45,317 nt of DNA from Anaerolineales bacterium. GTDB lineage: Bacteria; Chloroflexota; Anaerolineae; Anaerolineales; Villigracilaceae. The stretch lies in the NCBI GenBank assembly GCA_016927315.1, contig JAFGMV010000039.1:1-45317 (forward strand). Reading direction: 5' to 3'. The translations under genes were made by a program, and so were the position numbers. Position 1 is the stretch's first letter. Each line of letters starts with the position of its first letter. The notes beneath the pieces were generated by a model. It was not told where the DNA came from and ran no database searches. It was given only the letters and a program-made list of their open reading frames with translations. Of the stretch, positions 31,437 through 40,019 are shown piece by piece.

Positions 31437-32889
31437 TTGTTAATTATAGCGGTTTTCAGGAGACAGCCATTCTATTTATTCATCCGTTTTTATCCACTCC
31501 CTGTCAGGGACAGGATTTGTTACCGCTGACTCTAAATACGATCCGGCTGCGTGTTCTCCCTGCTGCGGCGGCAGACCCCCGGCCAGGGCTTCACCCGGAC
31601 GCTGGAAGGCCGCATGGCCCAGGCTTTTTCCTGGTCAGAGTCGCACAGAAGGATACAGAGACCCTGGCGCTGTTGACAATCCAGATCCAGATGAACGCAC
31701 CTGGAAGTTGCCTCACCAGGGTTTCTTTTAGCCCAAATGCATTCCCGGCGCACACGAACAGGTATGCCCACACAAGCATCCGCCGGAACTTGAAAGAAAG
31801 CGGATCGATTAAGCCCAATTGAGCGGCCAGTTTATCCGGGAATTAGCTGCTGCCCGGTCGGGTCTGGATGTGGAGATTCAGACGCAGCTAAAAAATGTTT
31901 TCCCGGAGGCGATTCGTCGATAGAAAGAAGCCCGGTTATTTCGGGTGTATTGGCTGATCGGCATCCAGCGAGAGGCGCGATCCCGGCGCAAAAATATTAT
32001 CAGCCAAGGCTAAATTTGAGCACAGCTCCAGGAGGAAACCGGCTGGCTGGCGTCTTGTTGCGCCTTGGTTGTGGATGGAGTGAAGGCAGCCCAGGGTGAA
32101 AACTTGAATATCCCACAGAAAGAATAAAACCATTCTCGCTCCGGTATATTATGTAGATCACCAGACGGAAGTTTTCTGGGTGGTAACCGGGAATTGAGGG
32201 GAGATGGATTTTTCTGCCGCGGGGCAGGGGGAGATCGTTCGGGTTTGTTTGGAGCCTCATTTTTGACGCAGGCAGGATTAGTACGGACAACGTCTTTCTT
32301 GAGAAATTCAAGGCAGCCAGGCGCCCGTGAAACTTGTTCTTCTTTTCGTACAGTGAGAACCGTAACGGTCATGGATTGTGCAAAAAACCGATGTAGAATA
32401 GCAGATTTTACGTGCGGCGGCTCGAAAACAAACCCGGGATGTCGCTTATTTGCAGATTGGCCTTGAAGGGCAGCAGCTTTGATCGATATGTATGGATGCC
32501 TTTGTCGATGATTAAGAATAAATGCAATATCACGCCGTCCCTTGCTTGCAATGTGCGCAGGCTTAGACGGAATATGGCCGGAATTTGGTGTTGTTTAGGT
32601 GAAATTGTTTGTTTGCGGCTTGGGCTGACGATCAGGAGGCTTATTATAGGCAGGCCGCGGCCTCTGTGAAAGCTGCCGGCGGTTCATTCGGATTAACCAA
32701 TGCTGAAATCGAAAATATGTCGCCTGTGTATGCCGCTCACGCACCGAAAGTTGCGGGCCTGAGTACCTTGAGGAAACTGCCGATGGTGTGCAGGCGGGTT
32801 ACTTATGGTCAAAAGGATAACCGACTTTTTCTTTTCCAAAGGTTGTGACATCCGGGCAGGGAAATAATTTTATGCCCTGGGTTGTGGAT
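31437..32889. other. 1.45-kb gene-poor, probably decayed region
   Basis: No frame in this stretch looks like an intact gene. Two pieces read like fragments of proteins: 31819-31923 (LSGQFIRELAAARSGLDVEI..., ending in a stop) and 32606-32846 (QAAASVKAAGGSFGLTNAEI). Both are flanked by stop-rich sequence and lack starts. The composition is lower in GC than the neighbours. I read it as the remains of one or more genes or a mobile element, but no transposase or terminal repeats are recognised. No tRNA or CRISPR is seen. Confidence 0.4.
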
Positions 32890-32922
32890 AAAAAAACAGG
32901 GCAGGTATCGAAACCTGCCCTG
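32890..32922 (-). terminator. Rho-independent terminator of pnp
   Basis: On the minus strand CAGGGCAGGT pairs with ACCTGCCCTG (10 bp perfect stem, 32897-32906 with 32913-32922, 6-nt loop), followed by a run of seven T at 32896-32890. It ends the leftward pnp message 17 bp past the stop codon. Confidence 0.9.
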
Positions 32923-32938
32923 AAAGTCATCGAAATTT

Positions 32939-35152
32939 TTATCGTCGACGGCTCCCGCCGCGGCGGTCATTGCGGCCGTCGTTTCGTCCACGGTTACCAC
33001 CGCCGCTGCCGCGCGGTTTGTCCCGCTCTCGGGCTTCTTCGGCTGTCCAACCTTCCAGGACGGCCTGCCGGGAAAGTCTGATCTTCCCTTGCGGGTCGAT
33101 GTCGATGACCATGACGGTCAGTTCATCGCCCAGGCTGCAGACATCTTCGACTTTGTTGACCCGTTCGCTGTCCAGTTGGGAAATATGAACCAGCCCATCT
33201 GTGCCGGGAATGATTTCGATGAAGGCGCCGAAATCGGTCACGCGTACAACCTTGCCGGTATAAATCCGGCCGATCTCCGCGCTTTCGGTCAGGGCTTCAA
33301 TCTGCTCCCTGGCTCGCTGGGCGCCAATCCCGTCAGTCGAGGCGATATAGACGGTGCCGTCTTCTTGGATATCGATCTTGGTGTTGGTCTCTTCCTGCAG
33401 TGCGCGGATGTTTTTCCCGCCCGGTCCGATGATGGCGCCGATCTTGTCTGTCGGTATCTTGACGGTAATGATACGCGGGGCATGGTCTTTCAGTTCTTTC
33501 CTTGGCGCCGGGATCACCTCCAGCATCTTTTCCAGGATGGCCCCGCGAGCTTTTCGGGCCTGTTCGAGCGCCTGGGCCATCAATTCGCGGCTCAACCCGC
33601 TGATCTTGATGTCCATTTGCAAGGCGGTAATGCCTTGCTCGGTTCCAGCGACTTTAAAGTCCATGTCTCCCAGGTGGTCTTCCGTGCCCTGGATGTCGGT
33701 CAGGATCTGGTATTTGTTCCCTTCCATGACCAATCCCATCGCGACACCCGCAACCGGGGACTTGATTGGAACTCCGGTGTCCATCAATGCCAGCGTAGAA
33801 CCGCACACCGAGGCCATCGAGGAAGAACCGTTTGAAGCCATTACTTCAGATACCAGCCTTAATGCATAAGGGAAGCTTTCTTCAGCCGGGATGACCGGTT
33901 CCAGGGCCCGTTCTGCCAGGGCGCCATGCCCGGTTTCTCGCCGGGATGTGCCGCGCAGCGGGCGTACCTCGCCAACACAGAATGGCGGGAAGTTGTAATG
34001 GTGCATATAGCGCTTATTGTCTACCGGCGTCAGGTTATCAAGTTCCTGAGCCTCGCCCAGGGTTCCCAGGGTAGCCAGCGTCAGGACCTGGGTCTCGCCG
34101 CGGGTGAACAGGCCGGAGCCGTGTGCGCGCGGGCTGAGGTCGACTTCACACCAGATTGGGCGAATCTCCTCAGGGGTGCGCCCGTCAGGACGTTTGCCTT
34201 CGTTCAAGATCCGTTCCCGGACGATTTTTGCTTCTGACTCATGGAATGCATTCTTGACGTCCAGCTGGCTGGGTAGGGTATTCGGATCAGCCCCTTCAGG
34301 GGAGAATTCAGTCAGAGTTTTTTCTTGGAGTTCTTCCATTCCGCCGTAGAACTCTTCTTTTGTTAGCGGTTTATCTAGTAAAGCCCGCATGGAGTCGTTG
34401 ACATAGGCGTGGACCTTTTGCAGCAGTTCTTCCTCTGGCAGGACGATGATCGGCTCGGTTTTTGGTTTTCCGACTTCCGTCTTCATCTTTTCCTGGATAT
34501 CGATCAATGGCTGGATGGCGTTGTGACCGAATTCCAGGGCCGAGATCATCAGCGCTTCCGGCGCTTCATTGGCGCCGCACTCAACCATCAGGACCGCTTC
34601 GCGGGTACCGGCCAGGCGCAGATCGATATCGGATGCATTGATCTCTTCAAAGGTCGGGTTAACAATGAATTCATCATTGATGTGGCCAATACGAACTGCA
34701 CCAACGGGGCCGTCCCAGGGAATGTTGGAGATCGAGAGCGCCGCAGAGGCGGCGTTGATTGCCAGCACATCCATCGGATTCTTGGAGTCTGCAGAGAGTG
34801 AGTACATGATCACCTGGATGTCGTTGCGCATTCCCTTGGGGAACAGCGGGCGGAGCGGGCGATCAGTCAGGCGTGCGACCAATATGGCATCTGTACTCGG
34901 TCGTCCTTCGCGCCTGAAGAACGATCCAGGGATCCGGCCGCCGGCATACATGCGCTCTTCAAAATCTACGCTGAGCGGCATGAAGTCGATGCCTTCGCGT
35001 ATGGTCGGGCTCATAGTTGCAGAAGCAAAGATGAGCGTATCGCCCAAACGGATGGTTACGGCGCCGCCAGCTTGCGCGGCCAATTTACCTGTTTCAAAGG
35101 TAATTTCGTGGCTTCCCACAGCAGTGGTGTAGCGTTTTATTTCGGGTTTCAT
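32939..35152 (-). CDS. pnp: Polyribonucleotide nucleotidyltransferase (PNPase)
   Basis: A 737-aa exoribonuclease with the full domain order: two RNase PH domains (first at about 10-150, second at about 320-545), an alpha-helical linker, a KH domain (IGAIIGPGGKNIRALQEETNTKIDI, about 565-615) and an S1 domain (YTGKVVRVTDFGAFIEIIPGTDGLVHIS, about 625-695). The C-terminal 25 residues are Gly/Arg-rich. It degrades RNA 3'-to-5' using phosphate, and acts in the degradosome. AGGAG before the ATG supports the start. A hairpin in the leader may serve its autoregulation. It follows rpsO, separated by a terminator, as in many bacteria. Confidence 0.97.
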   Translation of the reverse strand: MKPEIKRYTTAVGSHEITFETGKLAAQAGGAVTIRLGDTLIFASATMSPTIREGIDFMPLSVDFEERMYAGGRIPGSFFRREGRPSTDAILVARLTDRPLRPLFPKGMRNDIQVIMYSLSADSKNPMDVLAINAASAALSISNIPWDGPVGAVRIGHINDEFIVNPTFEEINASDIDLRLAGTREAVLMVECGANEAPEALMISALEFGHNAIQPLIDIQEKMKTEVGKPKTEPIIVLPEEELLQKVHAYVNDSMRALLDKPLTKEEFYGGMEELQEKTLTEFSPEGADPNTLPSQLDVKNAFHESEAKIVRERILNEGKRPDGRTPEEIRPIWCEVDLSPRAHGSGLFTRGETQVLTLATLGTLGEAQELDNLTPVDNKRYMHHYNFPPFCVGEVRPLRGTSRRETGHGALAERALEPVIPAEESFPYALRLVSEVMASNGSSSMASVCGSTLALMDTGVPIKSPVAGVAMGLVMEGNKYQILTDIQGTEDHLGDMDFKVAGTEQGITALQMDIKISGLSRELMAQALEQARKARGAILEKMLEVIPAPRKELKDHAPRIITVKIPTDKIGAIIGPGGKNIRALQEETNTKIDIQEDGTVYIASTDGIGAQRAREQIEALTESAEIGRIYTGKVVRVTDFGAFIEIIPGTDGLVHISQLDSERVNKVEDVCSLGDELTVMVIDIDPQGKIRLSRQAVLEGWTAEEARERDKPRGSGGGNRGRNDGRNDRRGGSRRR

Positions 35153-35170
35153 TTTATTAAATCTCCTATG

Positions 35171-35194
35171 GAAAGCAAAGCCTGGATTGCTTTC
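35171..35194 (-). promoter_or_regulatory. Leader hairpin before pnp
   Basis: GAAAGCAA (35171-35178) pairs perfectly with TTGCTTTC (35187-35194) around an 8-nt loop. On the transcript it lies immediately upstream of the AGGAG site of pnp, between the rpsO terminator and the pnp start. In E. coli, an RNase III-cut hairpin in the pnp leader lets PNPase repress its own synthesis; this could be the counterpart. The link is by position, not by sequence. Confidence 0.45.
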
Positions 35195-35317
35195 GCTGTT
35201 TGACCCGCCTGGTCAGGGACTGAAGAGCGGCGACAACAACCTGGTTGCCAACACTATTCAATACCTGACGGTCGGGTTCATAAAAACCGGGGCGGTGTTT
35301 CGTTTTCGCCCCTGGAT

Positions 35318-35360
35318 AAAAAAGAGTAGATGGGCACAAGGGAGTGTCGCCCATCTACTC
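35318..35360 (-). terminator. Rho-independent terminator between rpsO and pnp
   Basis: On the minus strand a 12-bp perfect stem (GAGTAGATGGGC with GCCCATCTACTC, 35360-35349 and 35335-35324) with a 13-nt loop is followed by six T (35323-35318), nine bases past the rpsO stop codon. It probably attenuates read-through into pnp. Confidence 0.9.
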
Positions 35361-35368
35361 GATTGAAC

Positions 35369-35641
35369 TTATTTGCGGCGCAGCTTCAGGCTGTCGGTGA
35401 CTTCAATATAGCGCTGGTAGTTGGTGTTGCGCATGTAAGCCAGCAGCCGGCGGCGCTGGCCGACGAGCTTGAGCAGACCCCGGCGGCACGACTCGTCGTG
35501 CTTGTTCGCGCGCAGGTGGTCTGTCAGTTGTAAGATCCTTTTGGTCAGAATAGCAACCTGGACCTCAGGCGAGCCGGTGTCGGTCTCGTGACGATGGTAA
35601 TCAGATATTATTTTGGTTTTAACTTCCTTGTCGAGCGGCAT
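35369..35641 (-). CDS. rpsO: 30S ribosomal protein S15
   Basis: A 90-aa ribosomal protein S15. DTGSPEVQVAILTKRI and LRANKHDESCRRGLLKLVGQRRRLLAYMRNTNYQRY are the family core and include the residues contacting 16S rRNA. AAGGAG lies ten bases before the ATG. It is followed by a terminator and pnp, the conserved rpsO-pnp order found in many bacteria. S15 may repress its own translation, but no obvious leader mimic was checked here. Confidence 0.97.
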   Translation of the reverse strand: MPLDKEVKTKIISDYHRHETDTGSPEVQVAILTKRILQLTDHLRANKHDESCRRGLLKLVGQRRRLLAYMRNTNYQRYIEVTDSLKLRRK

Positions 35642-35767
35642 GACGTTTGCTTCTCCTTAATAAATTGTTTGAGCAGGTCTCCGTGGCCGCAGCTATTTTT
35701 CAACACTAACCGCAGACAGGACCAGTCACGGGCTGTGATTATACCAGAAAAAAACGAAATTCTCGTT
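35642..35767. promoter_or_regulatory. rpsO upstream region
   Basis: This stretch upstream of rpsO should carry the promoter and leader of the rpsO-pnp unit. It is followed on the left by AAGGAGAAG before the ATG. No known S15 autoregulatory fold was recognised and no -10/-35 pair stood out clearly. Confidence 0.4.
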
Positions 35768-36094
35768 TCAATACGCAGGACGGGGGTTGAAGAGCCTGGC
35801 AGCAGATTGCCCGGGCTGGGCAAAGACAGCGGTTTTCTGTGAGTTTGCAAGGTGGGGTTCACCAACCTGTCGTACCGGATGGATATTCCTTAAGCGGATC
35901 AGGTTGTGGTAGTGATTGGGCAGGGATGGGGGTTCGTTTCTCTCTGTGGTAATTTTGCCGCTTTCGGGCATGCGCCAGGGACCTTCTATGCTCAAGCCGG
36001 CTTTGCTTTCGCTGTTCCACTGCGTTTTGCGGCGGATGTTCTCGTCCGTTTTGACGCCCGGTGTGCCGGTCTCGTCACCAGACTGCGCATACAC
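35768..36094 (-). pseudogene. Possible gene remnant between ABC permease 2 and rpsO
   Basis: A 108-codon minus-strand frame reads like protein in its first half (YAQSGDETGTPGVKTDENI, WNSESKAGLSIEGPW), with GC-rich third positions, then becomes irregular and ends in an Arg/Pro-rich tail. It has no Shine-Dalgarno, and the frame stays open upstream of the first ATG almost to the permease stop, as expected of a truncated 3' part. I do not recognise it. It may be a decayed gene or chance. Confidence 0.25.
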
Positions 36095-36124
36095 GGTGTA
36101 CCCAACGTATGTCCGGGTCGAGGG

Positions 36125-36913
36125 TTACACCTCCACCTGGATAGCACTCCCGCTTTCGTACCGCCTCAGGCCGCGGGTAAAGACCGTGATCGCCAGGGCG
36201 GTGAGAACCAATGCCCCCAGGCTGAGTTGAACCAATCCCTGCCAGCTGAATGCTTTCACGAACTGGGCAGGCACACTCCCGACCAGCAGGGCGGGTACAA
36301 ATATAATCAGGAAGAACCTGGCTGTGTTGTCGAAGATGGTTATTGGATACAGTGAAAATGTCAACAGAGCATTCACTCCCAGGTTGCCCAGTTCAGTGGC
36401 GTTCCCGACCCAGAAGGTCAGGCTGTGGACCAGTGTCATGAAGAACAGCAGGATGGTTCCCGATATGCAGACGCCAAACAGTAAACGCAGTATCTGTTCG
36501 GGTTGGAACTGGCCCGACAAGAGGTATGCCACAACACCGAAAGCGATATCTCCCAGGCCGCTGACGTTGGATCGGGAAGCCAGCAGGTGTGTCAATACGG
36601 GACGCGGCAGTGACAGGTAATAATCAAGCCGGCCGTTGGCGATCACTTCACTAATGAAGTTGAAATTGCCGAACAGGAAGGTCATAATTCCCCAGGAGAA
36701 AGACACGATAGCCATCACGATCAACATATCGTTGAGTGTCCAGCCGTGTATGTCATCGAAATGACTGAAAAAGACGGGCCAGAAAGCAAAATACAGCAGG
36801 TTGTTGGCTACCATACCAAAGATTTGCAGCAGGAAGCTGACACGGAATTCCATGGCTCCTTGTAAGTTGGCTCTCCAGAGGGCGAACAGGAAGGTGAGTT
36901 CTCGCTTCAACAT
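36125..36913 (-). CDS. ABC-2 type exporter permease 2 (COG3694-type)
   Basis: An integral membrane protein of 262 aa with about six hydrophobic segments; no extracytoplasmic domain. The pattern matches the COG3694 permeases encoded next to COG4587 permeases and COG4586 ATPases. ANGRLDYYLSLPRPVL (about 89-104) corresponds to the helix-turn region conserved between the two. It starts one base past the stop of the other permease gene, so the three genes form one transcript. Such systems resemble viologen/drug or bacteriocin exporters; the substrate is unknown. Confidence 0.8.
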   Translation of the reverse strand: MLKRELTFLFALWRANLQGAMEFRVSFLLQIFGMVANNLLYFAFWPVFFSHFDDIHGWTLNDMLIVMAIVSFSWGIMTFLFGNFNFISEVIANGRLDYYLSLPRPVLTHLLASRSNVSGLGDIAFGVVAYLLSGQFQPEQILRLLFGVCISGTILLFFMTLVHSLTFWVGNATELGNLGVNALLTFSLYPITIFDNTARFFLIIFVPALLVGSVPAQFVKAFSWQGLVQLSLGALVLTALAITVFTRGLRRYESGSAIQVEV

Positions 36914-36914
36914 C

Positions 36915-37709
36915 TCAGCCTCCGTTTACTGCCAGGTAGCGGGCGCCCCGGTTATATGCCAGGGCAAGGGCCCCCCCGAGTACGAGCAACCAGACCAGCT
37001 GCCCGGCAAGCAGGGAATAGAAACCCTCCAGCGACGGGTCGATGAACAGGCGGGCAGGTCCATACATGGCATAGGCAAACGGCAGTCGTTCGGCGACTGT
37101 TCGCAGCCAGCCGGGCAGGAACTCCAGCGGTATCATCATACCGCCCAGGATAAAAAGCGCCTTCTGGAAGATCCATTCGAAAGAACTGATCTCTTCGGTG
37201 ATAAAAGCAGCCAGCCCGATCAAGGCCATCATGCAGAAATTCAGAGCCCAGGCGCCGATCAGCGCAATGGCTGCCAGCGGCCAGCCCCAGGCCGGGGGCG
37301 GGCTGCCGAACATCAGGCTGACAACGATGCCGCCGATCAATGCGTTTGTCAGCATACGGAACAGGCTGTCTGCAAAGGAGGTCGAAAAATGGTAGGCCAG
37401 GAAATTATAGGGTTTGTTCAGCACGTAAGCCAGTTCCCCGGTCTTGACCTGCCGGCTGATGGTAGTGGATACCCGCGGGCGGCTTAATTCGATCGTCTCG
37501 GCTATCATCAAGTACCAGAGCATACCGGGCAGGGTGATCCCTTGCAGGGTATCGGTCCCGGCGATGCCGTAGGCGGTTCGCCACAAGCTGGCAAATACCA
37601 GCATAAAAATGATGATGCTGAAACTGCGCCCAAGCAGTTCAGAAGGATACGCCATCACATTAAGCAGTTGGATCTTGAATATCGCCCAGTATTTGTTGAA
37701 AGGTCTCAT
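36915..37709 (-). CDS. ABC-2 type exporter permease 1 (COG4587-type)
   Basis: A 264-aa integral membrane protein with about six hydrophobic segments. VKTGELAYVLNKPYNFLAYHF (in pieces: VKTGELAYVLNKP) is the coupling segment of the family. Its ATG follows the ATPase stop immediately and its stop lies just before the next permease start. The two permeases probably form the heterodimeric channel of the exporter, energised by the ATPase encoded first. Confidence 0.8.
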   Translation of the reverse strand: MRPFNKYWAIFKIQLLNVMAYPSELLGRSFSIIIFMLVFASLWRTAYGIAGTDTLQGITLPGMLWYLMIAETIELSRPRVSTTISRQVKTGELAYVLNKPYNFLAYHFSTSFADSLFRMLTNALIGGIVVSLMFGSPPPAWGWPLAAIALIGAWALNFCMMALIGLAAFITEEISSFEWIFQKALFILGGMMIPLEFLPGWLRTVAERLPFAYAMYGPARLFIDPSLEGFYSLLAGQLVWLLVLGGALALAYNRGARYLAVNGG

Positions 37710-38693
37710 CTATGCAGCTTCCTCATAGATACGCGCAATCACTTCTTCCAGGGGTGGATCAGAAATTGTGATATCCACCAGGCTGCCTTTTTCCGAAAGC
37801 CTGGACATGACCAGGTCTACGGATGTATTTTTTGTATCGAACCTGAGTTTTACTCCATAACGTCCAACTTTGAGGGTCTCCATGCCGTAAATCTGAAAAT
37901 CCTGGTTGACTTCTGCTGCATAGCGGACCTCGACAAGTTTGGAGGTCAAATACTTTCTCTTTAGATTGGAAACCTTGTCGTGGTATACGATTTGTCCGTG
38001 GTTGATTATAATCACCCGCCGGCAGAGAGCTTCCAGGTCTCCGGCGTCATGGGAAGTCAGCAGGACGCCCACGTTTTCGAGTTTGCTCATCTCGCGGATT
38101 GCATCCCGGATGCGCTGCTTGGCTACCACATCCAGGCCGATGGAGGGTTCGTCAAGTAAAAGCAGTTTTGGACTGTGCAGGAGAGACGCAGCCGTTTCAC
38201 ATCTCATCCGCTGACCCAATGAGAGTTTCCGAACCGGGATTTCGAGAAGGTCGCCGATTTCGAATGTTTCTGCCAGGAAACCGATCCGCCGTTTGAGCAC
38301 AAGTTCATCCAGTTCGTAGATTTTCCCAAACAGCGTGAATGTATCAATAGCCGGCAGGTGATACCAGAGCTGCGGCCGCTGCCCAAAAACGGTGCCGATC
38401 TGGTAAGCCAGCTTATGGCGGTCCCTCCAGGGGGTATAGCCGAGCACGCTGGCATCCCCTCCTGTGGGGAAGAGGATGCCGGTTAAAATTTTTATCGTGG
38501 TTGATTTTCCAGCGCCGTTTGGGCCGATGAACCCGAGTAGTTCTCCCGCCTCCATCTCGAATGAAAGGCCGCAGACGGCCTCGATGGTCTTATACTCAGG
38601 ATGGGTCAGGGAACGCAGGCTGCCCAGCATCCCCGCTTCCTTGCGTTTGCTCTTGAATACTTTCTTAAGATCAGTCACTTTTATGGCTGGCAT
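37710..38693 (-). CDS. ABC-2 type exporter ATP-binding protein (COG4586-type)
   Basis: A 327-aa ATPase. Walker A is GPNGAGKST (about 56-64), Q-loop VFGQRPQLWYHLP, signature LSLGQRMRCE (LSLGQ in place of LSGGQ, usual for this group), Walker B LLLLDEPSIGLDV and switch TSHDAGDLEAL. The N-terminal FKSKRKEAGMLGSLRSL insert before the Walker A strand is typical of COG4586. It is the first gene of a tight three-gene operon with two permeases. The start lacks a strong Shine-Dalgarno. Confidence 0.9.
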   Translation of the reverse strand: MPAIKVTDLKKVFKSKRKEAGMLGSLRSLTHPEYKTIEAVCGLSFEMEAGELLGFIGPNGAGKSTTIKILTGILFPTGGDASVLGYTPWRDRHKLAYQIGTVFGQRPQLWYHLPAIDTFTLFGKIYELDELVLKRRIGFLAETFEIGDLLEIPVRKLSLGQRMRCETAASLLHSPKLLLLDEPSIGLDVVAKQRIRDAIREMSKLENVGVLLTSHDAGDLEALCRRVIIINHGQIVYHDKVSNLKRKYLTSKLVEVRYAAEVNQDFQIYGMETLKVGRYGVKLRFDTKNTSVDLVMSRLSEKGSLVDITISDPPLEEVIARIYEEAA

Positions 38694-38754
38694 AATACTT
38701 AACCTGGTTATGAAGATGAAGTATTATAGTACTGAATCGAAAACAGGAAGGTGT
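38694..38754. promoter_or_regulatory. Divergent promoter region between ABC exporter and sugar kinase
   Basis: Only 61 bp separate the leftward exporter operon from the rightward PfkB kinase, so both promoters must overlap here or lie inside the genes. AGGAAGG lies close before the kinase ATG. No operator palindrome was noted. Confidence 0.45.
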
Positions 38755-39948
38755 ATGAGTTTGCCAAAATCTGCTGTTGTCGCCGGGCATATCTGCCTGG
38801 ATATCTTCCCCAGCCTCGATCACCTGCCGCCCGGGGTGTTTGGCGCACTTTTTCAACCAGGCCGACTGATTGAGTGCGGCCCGGCCCGGTTTGCGACCGG
38901 TGGGCCGGTGTCTAACGCCGGTCTGGCGCTGCACCGCCTGGGGGTGCCGGTACGGTTAATGGCCAGGGTCGGTTGTGATCCCTTTGGGGAGATTGTCTGG
39001 TCCCTGGTAAAGGAGAAAGACCCGCGGCTGGTTTCGGGTATTCAACGGGAGGCGCAGGCGGTCACATCTTATTCCGTAATTATCAGCCCTCCTGACCAGG
39101 ACCGGATTTTCTTGCACTGCCCGGGTGCCAATGACTCCTTCAGCGCTGTCGATCTGGATTTTGACCTGCTTTCGCAGGTGGATTTGTTTCACTTCGGCTA
39201 TCCACCGATCATGCGTCAGATGTATGTCAATGACGGCGCGGGGCTGGTAGAGCTTTTGGGACGGGCCAGGCAGACCGGCGTGACGGTATCCCTGGATATG
39301 GCCTTTCCGGATCCCAGCTCAGAGAGCGGGCGGGCTGATTGGCGCATGATCCTGGAAAAAGCCCTGCCCCATGTCGATATCTTTTTGCCAAGTCTCGAAG
39401 AATTATTGTTTATCCTGAGACGTAAAGAATACGATCGGTTGAACAGGGACGAACAGTTGCTGCAGAACCTGTCTGCAGAACTGCTTTCCAGTTTGAGCGA
39501 GGAGGTGATCGAGATGGGCGCAAAAATCGTTGTGCTTAAATTGGGCCACCGCGGCCTGTACCTGCGGAGCACGACCCCTTCAGGCTGGCGTCAGGTCGGT
39601 CGCGCACTGCCCCCCGGTCAGGGGTTGTGGAATTCCCGCGAGTTGTGGTCGCCATGTTTTCAGGTGAACGTTGTCGGAACGACCGGTTCAGGGGATGCAA
39701 GCATTGCCGGTTTTCTGGCCGCAGTCCTCAGGGAGCTCTCTCCGGAGCGGGCGCTGGTCATGGGGACAGCAGTTGGCGCCTGTAACGTTGAACAGGCGGA
39801 CGCATTGAGCGGTCTGCACTCCTGGGAAGATACACGCTCCCGAATCGCAGCCGGTTGGTCTCGCAGCGCAATGGACATTCCGGGCCCTGGTTGGACCTGG
39901 GATCCAGAACATTCCCTGTGGGTTGGGCCGGCGGATGCCGCCGGGTGA
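38755..39948 (+). CDS. PfkB family carbohydrate kinase
   Basis: A 397-aa PfkB/ribokinase-fold sugar kinase, longer than the usual 300-330 aa because of inserts. The N-terminal substrate block has ATGGPVSNAGLALHRLG and the C-terminal signature has GTTGSGDASIAGF, with catalytic Asp in GSGDA. It phosphorylates an unidentified sugar or nucleoside. I chose the ATG at 38755, with AGGAAGG just before it; the frame extends upstream only as a shadow of the ABC ATPase gene on the other strand. It converges on an amylase gene, and the two may both serve glycan use. Confidence 0.85.
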   Translation: MSLPKSAVVAGHICLDIFPSLDHLPPGVFGALFQPGRLIECGPARFATGGPVSNAGLALHRLGVPVRLMARVGCDPFGEIVWSLVKEKDPRLVSGIQREAQAVTSYSVIISPPDQDRIFLHCPGANDSFSAVDLDFDLLSQVDLFHFGYPPIMRQMYVNDGAGLVELLGRARQTGVTVSLDMAFPDPSSESGRADWRMILEKALPHVDIFLPSLEELLFILRRKEYDRLNRDEQLLQNLSAELLSSLSEEVIEMGAKIVVLKLGHRGLYLRSTTPSGWRQVGRALPPGQGLWNSRELWSPCFQVNVVGTTGSGDASIAGFLAAVLRELSPERALVMGTAVGACNVEQADALSGLHSWEDTRSRIAAGWSRSAMDIPGPGWTWDPEHSLWVGPADAAG

Positions 39949-39969
39949 ACGCCAGGGGTTGTTGTCTTT

Positions 39970-40003
39970 AAAAAGCGCGCCGGTGTTTGCAGGCGCGCGT
40001 TTG
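39970..40003. terminator. Bidirectional terminator between pfkB-type kinase and GH13 gene
   Basis: GCGCGCC (39975-39981) pairs with GGCGCGC (39992-39998) around a 10-nt loop. AAAAA lies on the left (a U-tract for the minus strand) and GTTT on the right. It sits between the convergent genes, with its left arm 27 bp past the kinase stop. Confidence 0.75.
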
Positions 40004-40019
40004 GATTCTTTGGGGAGGA

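Noticed and set aside
38464..38754. Upstream extension of the PfkB kinase frame
   Set aside because: It is antisense to the ABC ATPase gene, and the ATG at 38755 has a good Shine-Dalgarno and matches the family N terminus.
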